IMG/VR virus record: IMGVR_UViG_3300045944_000182
Span: 1-24,174 of that record
Direction: 5' to 3' (one strand)
From: a virus
Length of the DNA stretch: 24,174 nt
Notes under the pieces: generated by a model
Told to the model about the DNA's origin: nothing
The model's input: only the letters and a program-made list of their open reading frames with translations
Database searches by the model: none
Program-made: the position numbers and the translations under genes
Shown here: positions 14,926 through 21,237 of the stretch, in pieces
How positions within the stretch are numbered: the first letter of the stretch is position 1
Layout of the letters: each line of letters opens with the position of its first letter

Positions 14926-15366
14926 TCATTGGCTATCGTTCTCAATGGCGGGCTTTGGCGTTTCGCGCGGTCCCGCAAGGTCGATGACATAGCCGACCGA
15001 AACACCAACATTCACAGCGACTTGGCCACGTTCCTGCGGCGCAATGCCGTCAAGGGCTAGGACGTGCTTACTCGCATCAAGTGCCACGTGACCGCTGTCT
15101 GCATCGATCAATTCCACAACACGCGCCGACGCTCGCAATGTGCCTAACGTAAGGGTTTCGCGTGCTTTGCGCGCGATAAACTCCTGTATTTGAGGTTTCC
15201 TCAATTCACGGGATAGGTGGCTTTCGTTCATGCCTGCGAGGCGTGCGGCCTCACGCTGCGTAACGCCTTTGGTAGCGAGATTGATCAGGACTTGCCGCAT
15301 TCGGCGGGAAATGGCTCGCGGCTTGCGTTGTTTGTGCGTGTTTGCGTCTGGAATTGCCGGAAGCAT
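14926..15366 (-). CDS. Probable terminase small subunit (HTH)
   Basis: 146 aa. A basic N-terminus (NTHKQRKPRAISRRMRQVLINL) leads into a helix-turn-helix: GVTQREAARLAGMNESHLSRELRKPQIQEFI (about 34-64). A central helical segment follows (RETLTLGTLRASARVVELIDAD, then ALDASKHVLALDGIAP), and the protein ends in a beta-type VGVSVGYVIDLAGP. HTH, central oligomerisation helices and a C-terminal segment ending in YVIDL are typical of small terminases of phages from rhizobia, which recognise the packaging site. It is the first gene of the late module, before the tiny basic genes and the large terminase. The ATG at 15364-15366 has a weak SD. A transcriptional regulator is the alternative. Confidence 0.7.
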   Translation of the reverse strand: MLPAIPDANTHKQRKPRAISRRMRQVLINLATKGVTQREAARLAGMNESHLSRELRKPQIQEFIARKARETLTLGTLRASARVVELIDADSGHVALDASKHVLALDGIAPQERGQVAVNVGVSVGYVIDLAGPRETPKPAIENDSQ

Positions 15367-15394
15367 GGCGGGATGGTTGCGGAGCGAGTGTGAT

Positions 15395-15409
15395 CAGTGC
15401 AACGCACTG
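15395..15409. promoter_or_regulatory. Palindrome CAGTGC-AAC-GCACTG upstream of the small terminase gene
   Basis: Perfect 6-bp arms around AAC, centred about 36 bp upstream of the ATG at 15366, in the 91-bp gap before the next gene. The position suits an operator or late-promoter element. The half-site GCAACGCACT also occurs at 9641-9650 and 11861-11870. No matching regulator is identified. Confidence 0.5.
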
Positions 15410-15457
15410 GCGGGATGACGCCGCCTGGCGAAGTCTGTCCGCAGCATATAGAAGCTC

Positions 15458-15994
15458 TTATGGTGCGGACGCGGCTTTTTGTGCGGCTCTGGCGGTTCGC
15501 TTTCGGTCGCGATCTTTTCGCTTTCTCAGGGCTATACGGGCGGCTTTCGGCAGATCGGTGGCGCCTATGGTGGTTATCTTGAGTTCTGCCCTGTCAGCGG
15601 CCGTCAAATGCAGCCGCCATGCCAGGGCATCGGCCGTCCAGTAGCGCGGGCTTGTCAGGGTGTAATTGATCATTGTGCCCGCCTCGCCGGTTGTCATCCA
15701 CGGCGCCCATTGGGCGAGCCATGCCGACATGCGGCCGCGAGCGCTTGCCAGCGTCGCCATATGGGCGAGCACTATCCCTGCGTCATCGCGGCCGGCGTCA
15801 TCATCCGGCAGCACCCAGCCATACCGAGCTCGATAGAGCGCGGTCAGATCGCGCAGCCGCAGCGCCGCCAATTGAGCCGGCGTTCGGTTCTTACGGCGCC
15901 GCCTGTAGCGTTGCGCGATCTCGGCTTGCTTCGCTTTGACGATATTGGGCGCCGGCCGCATCCGCCCAGGTTGAGCGGCGCGGCGGCTGTTCAT
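15458..15994 (-). CDS. Hypothetical basic phage protein (178 aa)
   Basis: 178 aa with net positive charge. The N-terminus contains IVKAKQAEIAQRYRRRRKNRTPAQLAALRLRDL. A middle region follows (LYRARYGWVLPDDDAGRDDAGIVLAHMA, then WLAQWAPWM). The C-terminus has WTADALAWRLHLTAADRAELKITTIGATDLPKAARI and a Lys/Arg/Ala-rich tail. I have seen the pattern LxxxDRxxLxIxTIGAxD in small proteins of rhizobial mobile elements, with no known function; the basic ends suggest nucleic-acid binding. The ATG at 15992-15994 was chosen over an adjacent TTG; no clear SD is visible. It is divergent from the ardC-like gene across a 135-bp gap. Confidence 0.72.
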   Translation of the reverse strand: MNSRRAAQPGRMRPAPNIVKAKQAEIAQRYRRRRKNRTPAQLAALRLRDLTALYRARYGWVLPDDDAGRDDAGIVLAHMATLASARGRMSAWLAQWAPWMTTGEAGTMINYTLTSPRYWTADALAWRLHLTAADRAELKITTIGATDLPKAARIALRKRKDRDRKRTARAAQKAASAP

Positions 15995-16129
15995 CAACGC
16001 ACGGGTTTAAGCCGCTGAACCATACGCCTTTTGTTCGTAACAATTCGTGAATGGACGCCATGCGCACTTTATGCGTATGTTGCAATTGTCGCCCTGGTGA
16101 CACGGGGCATTGAACCGAGAGGACTTCAC
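15995..16129. promoter_or_regulatory. Divergent control region between the 178-aa gene and the ardC-like gene
   Basis: Contains an inverted repeat TTGTT-CGT-AACAA (16031-16043), two direct copies of TTCGTrA one helical turn apart (16034-16040, 16044-16050), and a widely spaced inverted pair CATACGC/GCGTATG (16021-16027/16073-16079). These are reasonable operator-type elements for one or both divergent genes. I could not place a convincing -35/-10 pair. Confidence 0.4.
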
Positions 16130-17014
16130 ATGAAACGCGATCTTTATGCCGAGATTACCGACCGGCTGATTGCCAAGCTTGAGGCCGGGACTGTGCCGTG
16201 GGTGCGGGGCTGGAACGCTGGAACTAGCGTGCCCATGAATGCGATTAGCAACCGCCCCTACAGCGGCATCAACGTCCTGCTGTTCTGGCTCTCAGCGGAC
16301 AAGGGCTATAGCTCACCGCGGTATCTGACGTTTAAGCAGGCCAAGCAGGCCGGCGGAACCGTGCGGGCTGGCGAGAAATCGACCCGGATTGTGTACTTCA
16401 AGCAATTGGAAGTGCGGGACCGCAGCGAACCGAGCAACAGCGAGGACGCCGTTAAGCGGATCCCGATGCTGAAAGAATATTACGTTTTTAACGTCGACCA
16501 ATGCGACGGCTTGCCCGAGCATGTCCGCCGCGGCCCCGATGCCGGCCGCATCAACCCCGACACCCGCGAGGCTTTGGCTGACGACTTCATTAAGGCGAGC
16601 GGCGCCGACTTTCGCGAGGGCGCCGGCCGTCCCTGCTACATCCCCTCCAAGGACTTCATTACCGTGCCGGCCTGGTCAGACTTTCACAGCCTGCCCGAGT
16701 ATTACGCCGCGGCGTTCCATGAGTTGGTTCACTGGACGGGGCACAAGTCGCGCCTCGATCGCGACCTCAAGGGCCGTTTCGATACCGACTCCTACGCCGC
16801 TGAGGAACTTGTGGCCGAGCTTGGCGCCGCGTTCCTTTGCGCCGAGTTTGGTTTTGACAACGCGCACGACAACCAAGCGGCCTATTTGGACGGGTGGCTC
16901 AAGGTGTTGAAAGCGGACAAACGCGCGATTTTCACTTGTGCGTCGAAAGCCCAAAAAGCCGCCGATTATCTCCGCGGCCGTGCGATCGCGGAACCGGAAG
17001 CCCTAGCAGCGTAA
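16130..17014 (+). CDS. ardC: ArdC-like antirestriction protein (ssDNA-binding domain plus zincin domain)
   Basis: 294 aa. The N-terminal domain (MKRDLYAEITDRLIAKLEAGTVPWVRGW, then PYSGINVLLFWLSADKGY and YLTFKQAKQAGGTVRAGEKS) is the DUF1738/ArdC N-terminal ssDNA-binding fold. The C-terminal zincin domain has HELVHWTGHKSRLDRD with H197-E198-L-V-H201 as the HExxH zinc site, and a downstream YAAEELVAELGAAFL with glutamates at 225/226 and 230 that can supply the third ligand. Family members protect incoming DNA from host restriction. The start has a good SD (GAGAGGA). This plus-strand gene interrupts two minus-strand modules, which points to separate acquisition and regulation. A polyvalent-protein-type metallopeptidase with another target is the alternative. 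Confidence 0.87.
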   Translation: MKRDLYAEITDRLIAKLEAGTVPWVRGWNAGTSVPMNAISNRPYSGINVLLFWLSADKGYSSPRYLTFKQAKQAGGTVRAGEKSTRIVYFKQLEVRDRSEPSNSEDAVKRIPMLKEYYVFNVDQCDGLPEHVRRGPDAGRINPDTREALADDFIKASGADFREGAGRPCYIPSKDFITVPAWSDFHSLPEYYAAAFHELVHWTGHKSRLDRDLKGRFDTDSYAAEELVAELGAAFLCAEFGFDNAHDNQAAYLDGWLKVLKADKRAIFTCASKAQKAADYLRGRAIAEPEALAA

Positions 17015-17053
17015 ACCCCGCCTAGTGACATAGGCAAACCGAGAATCACGACA

Positions 17054-17140
17054 ATGGAAAATATCGCATTCTTAGCAATCGGCATCGGTTGCACGCTGGC
17101 ATCTATCGCCGTGCTTTCGATCGCGGCCGTGCTGGACTAG
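17054..17140 (+). CDS. 28-aa single-pass membrane peptide
   Basis: Encodes MENIAFLAIGIGCTLASIAV followed by LSIAAVLD. Nearly the whole peptide is one transmembrane helix, with an acidic residue at each end. It lies 39 bp after the ardC-like gene in the same direction, and the SD is only a weak GAGA. Holin-like or toxin-like peptides and small regulators can look like this. It may also be a chance frame, so confidence is moderate. Confidence 0.4.
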   Translation: MENIAFLAIGIGCTLASIAVLSIAAVLD

Positions 17141-17160
17141 GACGCACTACAGAAAGGCGC

Positions 17161-17195
17161 GGCCGGCGGGGTGACACCCGCCGGCCACTTGTCAC
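17161..17195 (+). repeat. Strong GC hairpin with loop complementary to downstream sequence
   Basis: A perfect 10-bp inverted repeat, GGCCGGCGGG (17161-17170) and CCCGCCGGCC (17177-17186), encloses the 6-nt loop GTGACA (17171-17176). The loop is perfectly complementary to TGTCAC at 17190-17195. The RNA could therefore form the 10-bp stem, or an alternative 6-bp stem, or a partial pseudoknot. No T-run follows, so it is not a standard terminator. It lies about 60-95 bases upstream of the small HTH gene. Confidence 0.75.
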
Positions 17196-17257
17196 CCGTC
17201 CGCTCAAGGCCCGAGAGGACGCCGAACCGCAACGAGCAACCAACCGAGAGGTAAACC

Positions 17258-17464
17258 ATGACAAAAAAACAATATCTAGCGGCTTTAAAGAAGCTCAGCC
17301 TACTTCCCCACGGCCTAGTCACCGCTCGGGTCTTAGGTGTGAAACGCCGGCAGATCCAGAAATACGCTGCCGGCGAGGTTGATCCGGTGCCGGAAACCCT
17401 TGCCAAGCTTGTGACCATGTATCTCAAATACGGGATTCCGCGGGAGTTTTTAGACCAGCCGTAG
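17258..17464 (+). CDS. Small helix-turn-helix protein (68 aa), possible cassette regulator
   Basis: 68 aa, beginning MTKKQYLAALKKLSLLPHGLVTARVLGVKRRQIQKYAAGE. LVTARVLGVKRRQIQKYAAGE is a Cro/XRE-like HTH, with VLGV as the turn. Its end has LAKLVTMYLKYGI, a usual fourth or fifth helix. The ATG has a good SD (GAGAGGT). It is the last gene of the plus-strand cassette and converges on the early operon's end with a 14-bp gap. Its position after an anti-defence gene is reminiscent of Aca regulators. Its operator could be the repeats at 15995-16129 or the hairpin at 17161-17195; both ideas are inference. Confidence 0.78.
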   Translation: MTKKQYLAALKKLSLLPHGLVTARVLGVKRRQIQKYAAGEVDPVPETLAKLVTMYLKYGIPREFLDQP

Positions 17465-17478
17465 CCTGCGCTGCCGTC

Positions 17479-18051
17479 TCAGCGGGTCTTGAGTTCGACT
17501 GGACCGACACGCTGACCATTCGCCGACGGTAGACCATGGCGGTCCCGACGGACCTTGCGCCAGCGTGCTTTCGCAGCCTTACGACCGATGGCAGATAACT
17601 TCTCAGGCGGGATGATGCGTGCGCGCACGCTTGCGATCTCGCTCATGTGCTCGCGGAACAGTCTGCGATCATAAAAGCGCGCTGAATTATGGATGCGTTC
17701 CCGCGTCCCCGCCGTGGTCAGCGGGCCGTCATTCGAGCGCTCGATCCGCAGCCGGAAACCATCCATGAACAATACGTCTATGGCTTTCTGGATGGTCGGC
17801 CAGCGCGCCAAGCGACCACTCGGCGTCTCGGGATGTAGCATCTTGGCATACGATCTTTCCGCGTTGCCCATCAGCTCGTTCATCTGTTCCATGCTGATCC
17901 CGGTCGCCTGCCGGCGGCATTCCAGCTCAAGCATGAGCGCGCGGTAGAACGGCACGATCACCTTGCCGCGGTTCTTCTTCTTGCGCCGCCGTTTCTTCTT
18001 CGGCTTGAGAGCCGCCAGCATCGCCGCCTCCAATGGCGAGGGCGTCTGCAT
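17479..18051 (-). CDS. Putative DNA-binding protein (190 aa), end of early operon
   Basis: 190 aa. The N-terminus includes a Lys/Arg block (KPKKKRRRKKKNRGK, about 17-31). A segment LMLELECRRQATGISMEQMNELMGNAERSYAKMLHPE resembles an HTH, and the next part (RLARWPTIQKAIDVLFMDGFRLRIE) is seen in rhizobial phage DNA-binding proteins. The C-terminus has KLSAIGRKAAKARWRKVR, another basic patch. The start was set by TGATG overlap with the upstream stop (18051-18053). As the last gene of the early operon it could be a late regulator, but no target is visible. Confidence 0.75.
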   Translation of the reverse strand: MQTPSPLEAAMLAALKPKKKRRRKKKNRGKVIVPFYRALMLELECRRQATGISMEQMNELMGNAERSYAKMLHPETPSGRLARWPTIQKAIDVLFMDGFRLRIERSNDGPLTTAGTRERIHNSARFYDRRLFREHMSEIASVRARIIPPEKLSAIGRKAAKARWRKVRRDRHGLPSANGQRVGPVELKTR

Positions 18052-18638
18052 CAGAACGGCACCCCCTCCTCCTCGTCTTTGACCATGGCTTTGGGCTGCG
18101 GGTAGAGCTCGCGGAGCTGGGCGTCTGTAAAGGTCGTGAACGATGTCCTGGCCGCCCGCGGCGCGTCGATCAGCCAAGGGTAAGGCACCCAGATCCCGGT
18201 CTTGCCGTTGAAAGAATCGGTCCGCCAGTCGGCCGGATCCGCCGTCTTGCAACGCTCAACCATGGCCGGATATTGCGGCACGCCGACCGGCACAAAGACG
18301 TTGCCGCGCCGACCCGGCAGTTTCGGCCCCTCGATGCGTGGGACGGGCTTGCGGGCACCGAGCTGCTGATACCGCTCAGCCCGCGCCGCCTCGTCCTCGC
18401 ACGCTTGCTTGACGTCAGCCACATCGGGCAGGCCGGTCCAGCCGCTCTCGCTCTTTCGGGACGGCAGGCCGGAGAACGGATCGGTGACAGTCTTGACCAC
18501 CTCGGCGCTGTACCGGGATAAGACCATGGAGACGGCGGCAACGTAGGTGTCGGGATCGTTGGCATCACCTCGGCGGTAGCACCCGAACATCAGTTGCGCC
18601 CGTTCCATCGCGTAGCTCGCCGAGCAGGTCTCGTTCAT
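18051..18638 (-). CDS. Replication-associated phage protein (195 aa)
   Basis: 195 aa. The N-terminus ASYAMERAQLMFGCYRRGDANDPDTYVAAVSMVLSRYSAEVV, then VTDPFSGLPSRK and LPDVADVKQACEDEA, matches a helical domain that often follows O-like initiators in phages of alphaproteobacteria. The C-terminus is Pro-rich with an acidic tail EEEGVPF. It overlaps the initiator gene by 74 bp, so the two are translated in close coupling. It has no Walker motif, so it is not itself a helicase or an AAA-type loader. A helicase-recruiting role like lambda P is attractive but inferred only from position. A strong SD (GGGAGAGGGG) precedes the ATG. Confidence 0.75.
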   Translation of the reverse strand: MNETCSASYAMERAQLMFGCYRRGDANDPDTYVAAVSMVLSRYSAEVVKTVTDPFSGLPSRKSESGWTGLPDVADVKQACEDEAARAERYQQLGARKPVPRIEGPKLPGRRGNVFVPVGVPQYPAMVERCKTADPADWRTDSFNGKTGIWVPYPWLIDAPRAARTSFTTFTDAQLRELYPQPKAMVKDEEEGVPF

Positions 18639-19392
18639 CGCCCCTCTCCCACATGGCTTGTTTTTCGCGCAGCCGCCGGATTGCGCTGTGGACTGACTTG
18701 TCCTCCGGTCCGACGCGCTGGCGCGGCTGTAACGTGCGGTTTATCCACGCCACCGGATCGGCCACCCGGTTATGATCAGCCTCCTCGATCGCGCCGAGAA
18801 CATGGATGGCTTCGTCATCGACGGTTTTGAGCCATCGGCCGATCAGTGATCGACATGAGTTTGGTGTTTTGCCGGTAATTCTGGCGAGTGTTACGAGTCC
18901 GCGTCGGAACAATTCGGTTCGGACGTCGGGAGACGCGCTCGCGTCAGAAGCTTTAGCTTCTGAATCTTCTTCCTTGCTTTCCTTGTATTCTACTTTGTCT
19001 CGCTGCTGTCTCGCTTCTGTCCCTGTTGCTGTCCTTGTTGCTGTCTCGTCTGGAAGTGATACGCGCTGATATTTATTGTAATTACATATCGTTATGATGG
19101 TGATGCCTGTCTCGATTGTTGTCCCTACCATTGTCTCGGTTTTTAGCTTGTCCAGAAAACGCTCGACCTTGGCGCGATGCCAGCGCCATCGCACAGCCAG
19201 AAATCGGATTGAGGCGGCAAGCTGCCCGCGCCTCAACTCGACTTGTAGATTTCCCACACGGCGACGATGTGCTTTCCATGCCGCTTCGGCGATTAGCCAA
19301 GTCCATGCCTCACGTTGGGTAAACGGCTCGCGGGGGAATGCAGGGTGATCGAAAACCCCACGGTCGACCGCAAAGACGCCGCGCTCGCTCAT
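18565..19392 (-). CDS. Replication initiator (O/DnaD-like) with winged-helix N-terminus
   Basis: 275 aa. Residues 1-110 form a phage replisome-organiser winged helix: FTQREAWTWLIAEAAWKAH (24-42), LAVRWRWHRAKVERFLDKLKTE (65-86) and the wing TIITICNYNKY (98-108). A hydrophilic linker follows (115-155, Thr/Ala/Glu/Asp/Ser-rich). The C-terminal domain is RTELFRRGLVTLARITGKTP and WLKTVDDEAIHVLGAIEEADHNRVADPVAWINRTL. Such proteins bind origin repeats and recruit the helicase machinery. The DNA for residues 85-133 carries eight iteron-like repeats and an AT-rich core. The start was set by the ATGA overlap with the GIY-YIG gene; a longer start is less likely. Confidence 0.85.
   Translation of the reverse strand: MSERGVFAVDRGVFDHPAFPREPFTQREAWTWLIAEAAWKAHRRRVGNLQVELRRGQLAASIRFLAVRWRWHRAKVERFLDKLKTETMVGTTIETGITIITICNYNKYQRVSLPDETATRTATGTEARQQRDKVEYKESKEEDSEAKASDASASPDVRTELFRRGLVTLARITGKTPNSCRSLIGRWLKTVDDEAIHVLGAIEEADHNRVADPVAWINRTLQPRQRVGPEDKSVHSAIRRLREKQAMWERGDERDLLGELRDGTGATDVRVLPPR
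18995..19138. other. Iteron-like repeats with AT-rich core: candidate replication origin
   Basis: Eight copies of a CTGTCTCG-like 8-mer occur on the plus strand. Five are at 18995, 19006, 19017, 19029 and 19041; three are at 19107, 19119 and 19131. Spacing inside each cluster is 11-12 bp. Exact CTGTCTCG is at 19006, 19041 and 19107; TTGTCTCG is at 18995 and 19131; the others read YTGTCCYT. Between the clusters, 19065-19100 is AT-rich (gatatttattgtaattac). Because some spacings are 11 bp, not a multiple of three, the pattern is not simply a repeated peptide. This resembles lambda ori inside gene O. Confidence 0.68.
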
Positions 19393-19766
19393 CCCCGTGT
19401 TTCCTGAAACCAAGATTCATGATCTAGGCCGGTTTCAATCAGTTCGATGGCAAGTTCGGCGTCGATGTCAAACCACTCGCCGTTTAATCGCTTCTCCTCA
19501 TAGACCGCATGAAAATCAGCCTCATGTTGAAGGGCATGGGCGCGGCTCAGCATTGGCTCGGCGTGAAGCAACTCAACATGAAATGGGCATCCGGTTCGAA
19601 TCTGACCTAGCCTCGACTGGGGATTACTCGTCACGCCAACTTTCACTGGCCCATCTTGTCGGCCAATAACGTAGATAAAATTATTGTTGCGTGCCTTGGC
19701 GATGGCCTTGGTTGTGGCAAGACGCACACTGGCGCGTGCTAGCAACTCTGGTGTGACTCTACTCAT
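19389..19766 (-). CDS. GIY-YIG-type nuclease (MUG113/T5orf172-like)
   Basis: 125 aa. The motif FIYVIG at 30-35, followed by VKVGVT at 41-46 and SRLGQIRTGCP at 51-61, is the GIY-YIG core as found in MUG113/T5orf172 proteins. Conserved later elements are HEADFHAVYEEKR (81-93) and NGEWFDI (95-101); the Glu and Asn/Gly in these positions are the usual catalytic set. Substrate and target are unknown for this subgroup. The start was set by ATGA overlap with the methyltransferase gene; longer N-terminal extensions would read inside it. It is coupled to the initiator gene downstream, suggesting work on DNA in the early phase. Confidence 0.82.
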   Translation of the reverse strand: MSRVTPELLARASVRLATTKAIAKARNNNFIYVIGRQDGPVKVGVTSNPQSRLGQIRTGCPFHVELLHAEPMLSRAHALQHEADFHAVYEEKRLNGEWFDIDAELAIELIETGLDHESWFQETRG

Positions 19767-20326
19767 GCCGCCACCCACGTCAGCCGCCGCAGCTCGGTCG
19801 GTCGGTTGTAGTGGTTGCGATCCCAGACGAACCACGCGAACGGCACGGCGCTGCTCGAGCGCGGCCCCTGCCAGCCATGGCGGTGCATCATCGGCAGGCG
19901 GTTGCGGAAAACGTACACGCGGGCGAGCTGCCCGTTGTCGAGAATAGACGTGCGCCGCTCGCTTTCAAGGAAGGCCAGACGCAGCAGCATGACGACCTTG
20001 GGCGAGAGCGTCAGCGCGTGTTCCACGAACGCGGCGGCGAGCTTGAACGGCGGGTTGGTCACGATGGCAGGGAAGCCGGGTGCCCACTCCATTAGGAAGT
20101 CGACGCCGGACTCGCTGTCGGGACAACCATGGTCGACCAGGTCGGTCGCATGGACCTCATGACCGGCGGCGCGCAGCACGTTGACGATGCTGCCGGGACC
20201 GCAGGCTGGTTCCCAGATATGGTGTGGCAGCTTCTCGACCCGCAGCAATGCCTCGACCGCCACCTCGGGCGTCTCATAGAGATCGTCCTTGCGGTCGGCG
20301 AGTGCGTGCGCCTGTGCCGAGATCAT
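19763..20326 (-). CDS. Phage N6-adenine DNA methyltransferase (Dam-like)
   Basis: 187 aa. An N-terminal YETPEVAVEALLRV (17-30) is usual for phage adenine methyltransferases. The SAM-binding motif I is WEPACGPGSI (38-47), motif II-like is HATDLVDHG (59-67), and the catalytic motif IV is NPPF (91-94). A late FAWFVWDRN (163-171) is also common in the group. NPPF predicts N6-adenine methylation. No separate recognition domain is large enough to predict the target. It starts at an ATG overlapping the upstream stop (20323-20326). Its likely jobs are protection from restriction or control of replication/packaging. Confidence 0.85.
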   Translation of the reverse strand: MISAQAHALADRKDDLYETPEVAVEALLRVEKLPHHIWEPACGPGSIVNVLRAAGHEVHATDLVDHGCPDSESGVDFLMEWAPGFPAIVTNPPFKLAAAFVEHALTLSPKVVMLLRLAFLESERRTSILDNGQLARVYVFRNRLPMMHRHGWQGPRSSSAVPFAWFVWDRNHYNRPTELRRLTWVAA

Positions 20327-20862
20327 CGCGACACCCGCAGTCTGTTTTGCTGCCAGCGCCACAGCAGCAGCAGCGCGAGCAGCAGCTCGGCTAGGCCGAC
20401 CATGGCGACGATCACGACGGTCCTGTTGGTCCCGGTCTCGATATGCGGCCAGGTATCCGGCTCGGGGTTATCGGGACCGAACGTCGAATAGACCGGCTCG
20501 TGGTCCGGCTCGCGCGCCTGCTGCACCCAGAACCAGGTCGGCTCGTCGAGCACGTCCGAGACTGGCGGCAATTCCGGCCGCTGCGGCATCCCGAGCTGCG
20601 GCGGGTAGATCCAGGTCGGCGCCGGTTCGGGACGGGCGAAGGCGGTGAGGGTGAGCGGCGGACCACCGCGGCGGTTGCTCCAACAGCGTTGCCGCAACGG
20701 CCTGTCGTAGTGCCAATACAAATAGGCGCGCGGATACATGGCTCTCGCTTCGCTCCTCGACAAACACGCCCTCAAACCGACGTCGGCGCCGACTGCCTCA
20801 CAGACCGACCAGACAACAAACAGCGCCGCTACCGTGAGGCTACGCGGTCCCCTTGATCTCAT
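20323..20862 (-). CDS. Membrane-anchored protein with signal-like N-terminus (179 aa)
   Basis: 179 aa. The N-terminus MRSRGPRSLTVAALFVVWSVCEAVGA is a basic start plus hydrophobic segment (signal peptide or anchor). A periplasmic-type middle has AYLYWHYDRPLRQRCW, PTWIYPPQLG and an acidic Pro-rich region. The C-terminus holds a clear transmembrane helix (VVIVAMVGLAELLLALLLLW, about 151-170) and a short Arg-rich tail. The first segment with HYDRP..RCW is seen in secreted proteins of Bradyrhizobium of unknown function. It overlaps the upstream coiled-coil gene by 23 bp and has an SD, GAGG. A membrane protein in a replication operon suggests envelope alteration, exclusion or anchoring of replication; none is shown. 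Confidence 0.75.
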   Translation of the reverse strand: MRSRGPRSLTVAALFVVWSVCEAVGADVGLRACLSRSEARAMYPRAYLYWHYDRPLRQRCWSNRRGGPPLTLTAFARPEPAPTWIYPPQLGMPQRPELPPVSDVLDEPTWFWVQQAREPDHEPVYSTFGPDNPEPDTWPHIETGTNRTVVIVAMVGLAELLLALLLLWRWQQNRLRVSR

Positions 20863-21223
20863 CGCCAGCACCCTCGGTTTCGTCGGTGACTTCGCGAACC
20901 AACGGCGCTGCAGGTATTTGGAATGCCAACATCTGAGCCTTAAAGCCGATGAACAGACCTTGAAGCTCGGCGTGTTTGCGTATGGCCTCGTCACGCGCCT
21001 CGGTGGCGCTGATGACGCGGCTCTCCATCATGTTCATCAGGCTCTGCAAGGTTTCGAGCTGCTTGTCCCGCGCGGCGAGCTCGACTTTCAGGAACGCCAC
21101 CTCGTCGCGCAGCTCGTCGCGCTCGTTGCAAACTTCCTGATGCAAGCGGTTGCCCATATCGACGATGGCCTCACGCTTGGGCGGGAGTTGGTTGGTACCA
21201 TTGCCATTGCCTGCTTCACTCAT
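20840..21223 (-). CDS. Coiled-coil early protein (127 aa)
   Basis: 127 aa, beginning MSEAGNGNGTNQLPPKREAIVD. The central part is a helical coiled coil (NRLHQEVCNERDELRDEVAFLKVELAARDKQLETLQSLMNMMESR), followed by an Ala/Glu-rich helix (ISATEARDEAIRKHAELQGLFIGFKAQML). The acidic C-terminus is EVTDETEGAGDEIKGTA. The start at 21221-21223 is supported by GGAGGT just upstream, with a short 4-nt spacer; an ATG four codons earlier is possible but lacks an SD. Function unknown. The gene lies between the VRR-NUC and membrane-protein genes. Confidence 0.75.
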   Translation of the reverse strand: MSEAGNGNGTNQLPPKREAIVDMGNRLHQEVCNERDELRDEVAFLKVELAARDKQLETLQSLMNMMESRVISATEARDEAIRKHAELQGLFIGFKAQMLAFQIPAAPLVREVTDETEGAGDEIKGTA

Positions 21224-21237
21224 CCAGACCTCCATCG

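Noticed and set aside
14736-15011. 91-aa minus-strand frame overlapping the end of the small terminase gene
   Set aside because: Out of frame with the terminase, no SD, no recognisable pattern, and its end runs through the low-complexity region.
17161-17186. Intrinsic terminator after the ardC-like gene
   Set aside because: The stem is strong but no T-run follows on either strand, so it was kept as an inverted repeat of unknown role.
19588-19612. tRNA T-arm-like sequence GGTTCGAATC
   Set aside because: No complementary T-stem, anticodon arm or acceptor stem; it codes for QIRTGC in the GIY-YIG protein on the other strand.
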